DNA from: Enterococcus plantarum
GTDB lineage: Bacteria; Bacillota; Bacilli; Lactobacillales; Enterococcaceae
NCBI RefSeq assembly: GCF_001730295.1
Contig: NZ_MIKA01000049.1
Coordinates: 1 to 64,000 of the forward strand
DNA: 64,000 nucleotides
Reading direction: 5' to 3'
Shown here: piece by piece, positions 57,136-64,000 of the stretch
How positions within the stretch are numbered: the stretch's first letter is position 1
Layout of the letters: every line of letters begins with the position of its first letter
Program-made: the position numbers and the translations under genes
Notes under the pieces: generated by a model
The model's database searches: none
Told to the model about the DNA's origin: nothing
Seen by the model: only the letters and a program-made list of their open reading frames with translations

Positions 57136-57777
57136 CTAATCGATTTCAGCTAGTTTATTCTCAATAAGCTGAATCACTTGTTTTTTTGCTTCTTCACTTT
57201 CGATAAAATCATACTTATCTCCATCAATTTGGATTTTAGGGCTCTCGTTGTATTCTTCAAACCATTTTTCGTAACGACTATTCAATTCTTTATAATAGTC
57301 ATATAATGAAGGATCTTGTTCTACTTGCTCATAAGCACGTCCTCGGCGTTGAATACGTTCCAACATTTTCGGAAAAGATATTTTAATATGAACCAATAAA
57401 TCTGGACGTTTTTTATGAGCCGCATAAGGTAATTCTTGCAGCATATTTTCTAATAAAGAATCATACACTTTTACTTCAGTCTCATTCGCTCTTCCTAAGT
57501 CAGCGTTTAAATGAAATAATAAAGAATCTTCATATATCGAACGATCCAATACATTATTTTCATGAGAGAGCGCTTGTTTAATACTATCAAATCGCTTATT
57601 TAGGAAATAAATTTGTAATAAAAATGCATATTTTTTAGGATCAGCATAAAATAACGGTAAGACTTCGTTATCATCAACGGATTCATAAAAAGCTTCTGAT
57701 CCTAAATGTTCTGAAATAATTTCTGTTAAACTTGATTTCCCTGCACCAATTGTACCTGCTAAAACGATCACTGCCAT
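57136..57777 (-). CDS. deoxynucleoside kinase (dGK/dAK type)
   Basis: This 213-residue salvage kinase phosphorylates deoxyguanosine or deoxyadenosine. The P-loop is LAGTIGAGKSSL at the N-terminus. The DRS motif is DRSIYEDSLLFH (about 78-89), and a lid region with RIQRRGRAYEQ follows. ATG follows gtaggga. It is 12 bases after pnuC, so the two nucleoside/NAD salvage genes form an operon. Confidence 0.9.
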   Translation of the reverse strand: MAVIVLAGTIGAGKSSLTEIISEHLGSEAFYESVDDNEVLPLFYADPKKYAFLLQIYFLNKRFDSIKQALSHENNVLDRSIYEDSLLFHLNADLGRANETEVKVYDSLLENMLQELPYAAHKKRPDLLVHIKISFPKMLERIQRRGRAYEQVEQDPSLYDYYKELNSRYEKWFEEYNESPKIQIDGDKYDFIESEEAKKQVIQLIENKLAEID

Positions 57778-57789
57778 CGAACTCCCTAC

Positions 57790-58500
57790 CTAATTAATTA
57801 TTGTTTTTTTGATTTTCAACCAATGAACCATGCCAAAAATAGAATTGACAGTATACATGCAGTACATGACAAATAAGGCATAATCTCCCCCTGCATGGGT
57901 TCCTGCTCTAAACCATAATACTATGGAAAAAAGATTACCTAACAACCAAAAAATAAATTGTGACTGGTACCTTTTGATCATCAATAACATCGCTGTGGCG
58001 GAAACGCTGAAAGTGATAGCATCAAGCATTTGTTGTGCATCATTGACAAACCCTAAAACTGAATAAGCAACCATTCCAATTCCTAACCACACGACACACG
58101 CATATAACCATTGAATTCCTTTCAACGTTTTTACCTCTGTGACATTACCTGACCCATCTTCGCTGACTTTTAACCATGTATACAAGCCTGCAATATCCAT
58201 AATTACATAAAAGCTTTGAAGTAAAACCTCAGCATAGACTCGTGTTTTAAACCCAAAATAACCTATGATCAATGCACTTATAAACCCAAATAGGTAATTG
58301 CCAGCCTTGCCTTGAGCAATTAAATTGACGCAAACAATACCTGATATCCCAGCTACTAATGTAATCCAACTAGAAGGATTGAAAATGAACGCTACTAATT
58401 GTACAACAATCATCGCGAACAAAAAAAGATAGTTTTTTCTTTGCCAGCCTTTAAAATCATTTATAATAACATTTAAACCCAAATCAAACAAACCTTTCAT
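57790..58500 (-). CDS. pnuC: nicotinamide riboside transporter PnuC
   Basis: This 236-residue membrane protein has about seven helices. PnuC-family features are GNYLFGFISALIIGYFGF, the W-rich loops, and WLLGNLFSIVLWFRAG near the C-terminus. It mediates facilitated uptake of nicotinamide riboside, trapped by intracellular phosphorylation. The ribosome site before the ATG is weak. A candidate promoter (TTGAAA, 18 bp, TATACT) lies about 150 bases upstream, leaving a leader in which I see no confirmed riboswitch. Confidence 0.92.
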   Translation of the reverse strand: MKGLFDLGLNVIINDFKGWQRKNYLFLFAMIVVQLVAFIFNPSSWITLVAGISGIVCVNLIAQGKAGNYLFGFISALIIGYFGFKTRVYAEVLLQSFYVIMDIAGLYTWLKVSEDGSGNVTEVKTLKGIQWLYACVVWLGIGMVAYSVLGFVNDAQQMLDAITFSVSATAMLLMIKRYQSQFIFWLLGNLFSIVLWFRAGTHAGGDYALFVMYCMYTVNSIFGMVHWLKIKKTIIN

Positions 58501-58744
58501 TTGCCAGTATTTATCATTTTCTAATGAGATGACGACTTATTAAATTTACCTCTGTTTCAAGATCAAGTCAATCTGAATTCTATCCAATTATTGATTATGA
58601 GACATTTTTATACAATATATTGTGTTTCCTAATAGTTTACATCTATATATAGTATAAAGAAATTGCAATGATGCTTTCAATTTTTGTATTTTAAGTCTAC
58701 TCAGCCAAAGCTGATTTTTATACTGTTATTCTATCTAGCTGCTG

Positions 58745-58792
58745 CACCAAAAAAGCATCCGAGACAATCTTGTCTTAGATACTTTTTTGGTG
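58745..58792 (-). terminator. dagK terminator
   Basis: caccaaaaaag and agacaa pair with ttgtct and cttttttggtg, just after the dagK stop, ending the gatCAB-dagK transcript. Confidence 0.85.
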
Positions 58793-58802
58793 CTTTTAAT
58801 GA

Positions 58803-59855
58803 TCAGCCAATTTTTCCATTATGATCGATATCTTCATCGGTCAAACGCTCGACTTCTTTAACGAACTCTTTACTCGTTTCTAGATACTCATCTTCTTCAT
58901 CATAATCATCCAAGATGGAGCCCATGATTGCATTCGATGGAATCGCATCTGCATTCGCAAACATTTCAATGTGCTGATGTAAATTTGTGAATTCCATTGG
59001 TGCATCACCACCATATTCGCCATCTAAGTTGATCATCATTCTACTGTTCGGTTCAAGCGTCTCTGCACGTAAATGACTCGTTTTCGTGTATATCAGTCGG
59101 TTATCTTCGATATGTTTACCACCGTTTAACATTAGTGCAGCTAAATGCAAAATCTCAAAAACATTGGCTGTTTTCACTATAATCAATGAAAATTTTCCAT
59201 CATCAAGTTTTGCGTCTGGTGCAATCTTTTCAAAGCCACCAACAGAGTTAGTCAAGCCCAAGAAAAACATAGAAGCATTTCCTTCATAAACACCTTCGTC
59301 ATACTCCATTCGCATTTTAACTGGTTTCACTCGAGGTAGCATTTCTGCACCTTTCGCTAAATAAGCAAGATAACCAAAAATACTTTTAAGTTCTGACGGG
59401 ACTTCATAAGTCAATTCAGTTAAATGACCACCAGCCGCTATGTTGATGAAATAACTGTCTTTTGCTTTGCCGATATCCATTTTGACCGTTTGATTTTTTT
59501 TGATAACTTCTGCTGCTTTGACAATATTATCTCTTGGAATTTTTAAAGCTCTTGCGTAATCATTGGTTGTTCCAGCAGGAATGATTGCCATAGACGGCCG
59601 TTTTTCTAAAGGAGCAATACCATTAACGACTTCATTGATCGTTCCGTCACCGCCAGCCGCAACAATTAGGTCGAAACCTAATTCTGCAACTCGGCGAGCT
59701 TCGTTCTTAGCGGAATTTTCTTCTGGAGTTGTGGCAAAAGCACTTGCTTCATATCCGCATTCTTCCACAATAGAAAGAATATCAGCTAGATTTTTTTTGA
59801 CTAGCTCTTTACCTGAAGTGGGATTATAAATGACTCTTGCTTTTTTCATAATCAT
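58803..59855 (-). CDS. dagK: diacylglycerol kinase, lipoteichoic-acid recycling
   Basis: The protein has 350 residues. The catalytic domain starts ARVIYNPTSGKE and contains GGDGTINEVVNG and PAGTTNDYAR. DgkB-type soluble enzymes return diacylglycerol from LTA synthesis to phosphatidic acid. An acidic tail of about 50 residues (DDYDEEDEYLE...) extends beyond the fold. The start follows gatB by 10 bases; an ATG two codons inside is an alternative. The gatCAB-dagK order is common in enterococci. Confidence 0.93.
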   Translation of the reverse strand: MIMKKARVIYNPTSGKELVKKNLADILSIVEECGYEASAFATTPEENSAKNEARRVAELGFDLIVAAGGDGTINEVVNGIAPLEKRPSMAIIPAGTTNDYARALKIPRDNIVKAAEVIKKNQTVKMDIGKAKDSYFINIAAGGHLTELTYEVPSELKSIFGYLAYLAKGAEMLPRVKPVKMRMEYDEGVYEGNASMFFLGLTNSVGGFEKIAPDAKLDDGKFSLIIVKTANVFEILHLAALMLNGGKHIEDNRLIYTKTSHLRAETLEPNSRMMINLDGEYGGDAPMEFTNLHQHIEMFANADAIPSNAIMGSILDDYDEEDEYLETSKEFVKEVERLTDEDIDHNGKIG

Positions 59856-59865
59856 CTGCTGCTTT

Positions 59866-61296
59866 CTAGCGTTTTGCCAATTCTTCTTGTAACAATTTGT
59901 TCACAACACCTGGATTAGCTTGGCCTTTCGTTGCTTTCATGATTTGACCGACTAAAAAGCCCACTGCACGATCTTTTCCGTTTTTGAAATCATCGACAGA
60001 TTGTTGGTTATTATCTAAAACCTCATTGATGATTGGTAACAATTGTGATGGATCAGATAATTGAACTAAGCCTTTTGCTTCGACAACCTCTTTCGCATCG
60101 CCACCATTTTCAATCAATTCTTTGAACACTTTTTTAGCGATTTTAGAGCTAATCGTACCATCTTCGATCAACGTAATCATGCCTGCTAAGTTTGCAGGTG
60201 TTAATTTTGTATCCGGTAATTCGATTTTTTCACTGTTCAAATAAGCTGAAACTTCACCCATCAACCAGTTAGACACTTGTTTTGCATCTGCACCTTCAGT
60301 TAATGCTGCTTCAAAGAAATCTGACATTTCTTTTGTTAACGTTAGAACCATTGCATCGTATTCCGGCAATCCTAATTCTTTGATATAGCGGGCACGACGT
60401 GAAGCTGGCATTTCTGGTAGGCTGTGGCGAACACGCTCAATCCACTCATCATCGATTGCAAAACGTGGAACATCTGGCTCTGGGAAGTAACGGTAGTCAC
60501 TTGATCCTTCTTTAACACGCATCAATAATGTTTTATTCGTTGTTTCATCGAAACGGCGTGTTTCTTGTTGGATTTCGCCACCAGATAATAACATTTTCGC
60601 TTGACGTTTTTCTTCAAAGGCAAGACCTTTTTTAACAAAACTCATTGAGTTCAAATTTTTAAGTTCTGCCTTTGTTCCAAATTCTTCTTGACCATACGGA
60701 CGTAAAGAAATGTTGGCATCACAACGCATCGAACCTTCTTCCATTTTTACATCTGAAACGCCAGTAAATAGGATGATTGAACGAATGGCTTCTAGATAAG
60801 CATAGGCTTCTTCTGGTGAACGCATATCCGCTTCTGAAACGATTTCGATCAGAGGTGTTCCTTGACGGTTTAAATCAACGTATGAGTAACCTCCATCACC
60901 GTGAATATTTTTCCCAGCATCTTCTTCTAAATGCACACGTTCGATACGAATGCGTTTTGTTTTGCCTTCCACTTCAATATCGATCCAGCCATCATGACCA
61001 ATTGGTTGATCGAATTGAGAAATTTGGTAAGCTTTGGGATTATCTGGGTAAAAATAGTTTTTACGGTCAAAATGTGTATCTTTAGAGATTTCACAATTTA
61101 ATGCAAGTGCTGCTTTCATCCCAAATTCAAGCGCTTGTTTATTCATAACTGGTAATACGCCTGGGTAACCCCAGTCGATCACGTTTGTATTGCTGTTTGG
61201 TTCTGCTCCAAAGTGTGCTGGTGCAGGTGAAAAGATTTTAGAGTTTGTTTTTAATTCTACATGGACCTCAAGTCCGATGACAGTTTCAAAGTTCAT
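59866..61296 (-). CDS. gatB: Asp-tRNA(Asn)/Glu-tRNA(Gln) amidotransferase subunit B
   Basis: This 476-residue subunit B of the GatCAB complex recognises the mischarged tRNA and activates the carboxyl group. The N-terminal signature is [14 protein letters not shown]. Also visible are [18 protein letters not shown], the VHLEEDAGK metal/phosphate region and the C-terminal YqeY-like helical tail (about 405-476). Its ATG overlaps the gatA stop (TAATG). Confidence 0.98.
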   Translation of the reverse strand: MNFETVIGLEVHVELKTNSKIFSPAPAHFGAEPNSNTNVIDWGYPGVLPVMNKQALEFGMKAALALNCEISKDTHFDRKNYFYPDNPKAYQISQFDQPIGHDGWIDIEVEGKTKRIRIERVHLEEDAGKNIHGDGGYSYVDLNRQGTPLIEIVSEADMRSPEEAYAYLEAIRSIILFTGVSDVKMEEGSMRCDANISLRPYGQEEFGTKAELKNLNSMSFVKKGLAFEEKRQAKMLLSGGEIQQETRRFDETTNKTLLMRVKEGSSDYRYFPEPDVPRFAIDDEWIERVRHSLPEMPASRRARYIKELGLPEYDAMVLTLTKEMSDFFEAALTEGADAKQVSNWLMGEVSAYLNSEKIELPDTKLTPANLAGMITLIEDGTISSKIAKKVFKELIENGGDAKEVVEAKGLVQLSDPSQLLPIINEVLDNNQQSVDDFKNGKDRAVGFLVGQIMKATKGQANPGVVNKLLQEELAKR

Positions 61297-62765
61297 TAGT
61301 CATTCCCCCCTAAGATCACAGGTTTTTTCGTATGGAAATCAGTTGCTTGTTCAAACGCATACGCTGCTTTATACATCGTGCTTTCATCAAATGCTTTCCC
61401 AATGATTTGTAAACCAACTGGTAAGCCTTCTGAAAATCCTGCTGGTATTGACATACCAGGTAATCCAGCTAAGTTAACTGGAATCGTTAGTAAATCATTC
61501 ATATACATTGTGATTGGATCATTGATATTTTCACCTAATCCAAAGGCTACTGTCGGTGAAGCTGGGCCAATGATGATATCATATTTTTCAAAGACATTGT
61601 CAAAGTCTTGTTTGATCAATGTTCGAACTTGTCCAGCTTTTTTAAAGTGTGCATCATAATGTCCAGCACTTAATGAGAATGTCCCAAGCATGATACGGCG
61701 TTTTACTTCTATACCAAACCCTTCAGAACGTGAATTTACATAAACATCTTCAAGATTTTTTACGTTTTCAGAACGATAGCCATAACGAATCCCATCAAAA
61801 CGTTGTAAGTTGGAGCTTGCTTCTGATGAAGCGATGATATAATACACAGCTACCCCATATTTAGAATGTGGTAAGCTCACTTCTTCTACAGTTGCACCAA
61901 GAGCTTTAAATGTTTCTGCTGCTTTAAGAACTGCTTCACGAACGCCAGCATCGACACCCTCACCAAGATATTCTTTTGGCAAAGCAACTTTCATCCCTTT
62001 GATATCTCCTGTTAATTCAGCAGTGAAATCAGGAACTGAAACGCCAGCAGAAGTCCCATCTTTTTCATCATAGCCGCTGATTGCGCTTAAGGCTAATGCA
62101 TTATCTTTAACATTTCTTGTCAAAGGACCAATTTGATCCAAACTAGATGAAAATGCGATCAATCCAAAACGAGACACACGTCCATAGGTTGGCTTCATTC
62201 CAACGATTCCGTTAAATGATGCAGGTTGGCGAATACTACCACCTGTATCTGTTCCTAAAGAAACGGGAACTTGACCAGCAGCAACCGCCGCAGCTGATCC
62301 ACCAGATGATCCGCCAGGAACTTTCGTATGATCCCACGCATTTTTTGTTTTTTTAAAGTAGGATGTTTCAGTACTTCCACCCATCGCGAATTCATCCATA
62401 TTCAATTTTCCTACTGGAATCATATCTGCTTGATAAACTTTATCCATAGCAGTTGCATCGTAAATTGGCTTAAAGTTATGAAGCATTTTTGATGCTGCAG
62501 TTGTTAAAATGTCTTTCGTTACAATATTGTCTTTGATCCCGATTGGAATACCTGCTAAAGGATTTGATTCAGTAATCCCTTTAAGATCGATTGCTTTTGC
62601 TAATTCAAGTGCTTTTTCATCATTGATTGTAATGAATGAATCCACATCTTTTTCCGTTTCGTTGATACGGCTCAATGTCGCTTGAGTCAAATCAGTTGCA
62701 GTGATTTCTTTTGAAACGAGTAAATCATGCAGTTCTGTTAGTGACTTATCATATAATTTTTCCAT
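61296..62765 (-). CDS. gatA: Asp-tRNA(Asn)/Glu-tRNA(Gln) amidotransferase subunit A
   Basis: This 489-residue amidase releases ammonia from glutamine for GatB. The Ser-cisSer-Lys machinery is visible: lysine in [12 protein letters not shown], and the serines in [15 protein letters not shown] and [13 protein letters not shown]. Full length. The ATG overlaps the gatC stop by one base, and gatB follows by the same arrangement. Confidence 0.98.
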   Translation of the reverse strand: MEKLYDKSLTELHDLLVSKEITATDLTQATLSRINETEKDVDSFITINDEKALELAKAIDLKGITESNPLAGIPIGIKDNIVTKDILTTAASKMLHNFKPIYDATAMDKVYQADMIPVGKLNMDEFAMGGSTETSYFKKTKNAWDHTKVPGGSSGGSAAAVAAGQVPVSLGTDTGGSIRQPASFNGIVGMKPTYGRVSRFGLIAFSSSLDQIGPLTRNVKDNALALSAISGYDEKDGTSAGVSVPDFTAELTGDIKGMKVALPKEYLGEGVDAGVREAVLKAAETFKALGATVEEVSLPHSKYGVAVYYIIASSEASSNLQRFDGIRYGYRSENVKNLEDVYVNSRSEGFGIEVKRRIMLGTFSLSAGHYDAHFKKAGQVRTLIKQDFDNVFEKYDIIIGPASPTVAFGLGENINDPITMYMNDLLTIPVNLAGLPGMSIPAGFSEGLPVGLQIIGKAFDESTMYKAAYAFEQATDFHTKKPVILGGND

Positions 62766-63070
62766 TATGCACCAGCCTCCCCATTGTCGATAATCGCTGG
62801 CACTTTGATATAGCCATTTTCTGATTCTGGTACGTTTTTCATCAATTCACTGCGATCCATACCTGGCGTTGCTACATCTTCTCTCATTACATTGATTGAT
62901 TGTGCCACATTAGAGGTAAATGGAACCCCCTCTGTATCTACTTCTTCTAATAATTCCACCATATCGATGATTTTGCCTAATTGATCAGTAAAGTCTTTTA
63001 ACTCCTCATTTGAAAAAGACAGTTTAGACAATTTGGCTACATGTTTTGCTTTTTCTTCACTGATTGCCAT
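62765..63070 (-). CDS. gatC: Asp-tRNA(Asn)/Glu-tRNA(Gln) amidotransferase subunit C
   Basis: This 101-residue small subunit stabilises GatA on GatB. It has the family pattern [21 protein letters not shown] and a PFTSNVAQ linker. It is the first gene of gatCAB-dagK, about 200 bases downstream of ligA on the same strand. ATG follows aaaggaa with an 11-base gap. Confidence 0.96.
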   Translation of the reverse strand: MAISEEKAKHVAKLSKLSFSNEELKDFTDQLGKIIDMVELLEEVDTEGVPFTSNVAQSINVMREDVATPGMDRSELMKNVPESENGYIKVPAIIDNGEAGA

Positions 63071-63269
63071 GGATACCCTTCTTTCCTTTAGAAAAACTCA
63101 ATCAAGAGTTCACTAGTTCATTTTTTATGACTGTTACACGATAGTTCACGTTAAAAACAGCTTTTTTCTTATTCTATCATAAATTTCTAAGAATTTTTGA
63201 AAGAGATTGAAGAAAATAGACTGAAAATGTAAAAATAGCGCTGAAACCCATTTTATTATGCTTTTTAGG

Positions 63270-64000
<731 letters not shown>

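Overview
The window is low-GC Firmicutes chromosome whose gene content and order point to Enterococcus. Supporting signs are mtlA-mtlR-mtlF-mtlD, a GlnP with two substrate-binding domains, whiA-glmR-rapZ, gatCAB-dagK, DUF1149 and recurrent intergenic repeats containing tgggacagaag. A complete ilvDBNCA operon suggests a species other than E. faecalis itself, but the species cannot be fixed from sequence alone. The ligA gene runs off the right edge.

Layout. 0.2-5.5 kb: mannitol PTS operon (minus) under a promoter overlapped by a CcpA (cre) site. 5.7-8.1 kb: CHY zinc-finger protein and biotin transporter BioY (minus, BirA-like operator), then an NrtR-like Nudix regulator and a GNAT enzyme (plus). 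8.3-10.1 kb: OatA-type acyltransferase. 10.6-17.3 kb: isoleucine/valine operon ilvDBNCA with an 18-codon leader peptide, an attenuator and a CodY-like box. 17.4-24 kb: small membrane proteins, clpP with a CtsR operator, a DsbA-like oxidoreductase, and whiA-glmR-rapZ. 24.4-29.5 kb: uvrBA with an SOS box. 29.8-34.9 kb: glnPQ, an anion transporter and trhO. 35-41.2 kb: VOC protein, cystine transporter with a long leader, DUF1149, the UPF0210/UPF0237 pair, a zinc-ribbon membrane protein and a DUF3224 protein.

41.2-45.5 kb is the accessory and decaying part. It holds an IS30 transposase relic, a broken ABC transporter, a Crp/Fnr regulator, and a persulfide-stress operon (rhodanese, coenzyme A disulfide reductase stump, rhodanese, CstR-like repressor) behind a perfect CstR-type operator. 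Three reading frames here begin at near-cognate codons (ATC, ATA, ACG) just where ATG is expected. 45.6-51 kb: a two-component system between two cell-surface hydrolase genes that share a 22-bp upstream motif. 51-55.5 kb is mostly non-coding. It contains a membrane-anchored EEP-family enzyme, a DUF1801 protein, gene relics, a 55-bp IS3-like mini-element and two tandem paralogous small RNA units whose stems covary while their loops are conserved. 55.5-64 kb is housekeeping: a 42-residue protein, an RlmD-type rRNA methyltransferase, deoxynucleoside kinase, PnuC, DagK, GatBAC and LigA.

The tandem small RNA pair at 54.0-54.5 kb is the best candidate for something undescribed. Next come the near-cognate-start persulfide locus, the ilv leader-peptide attenuator, and the dispersed element that always sits just 3' of a gene in the same orientation.
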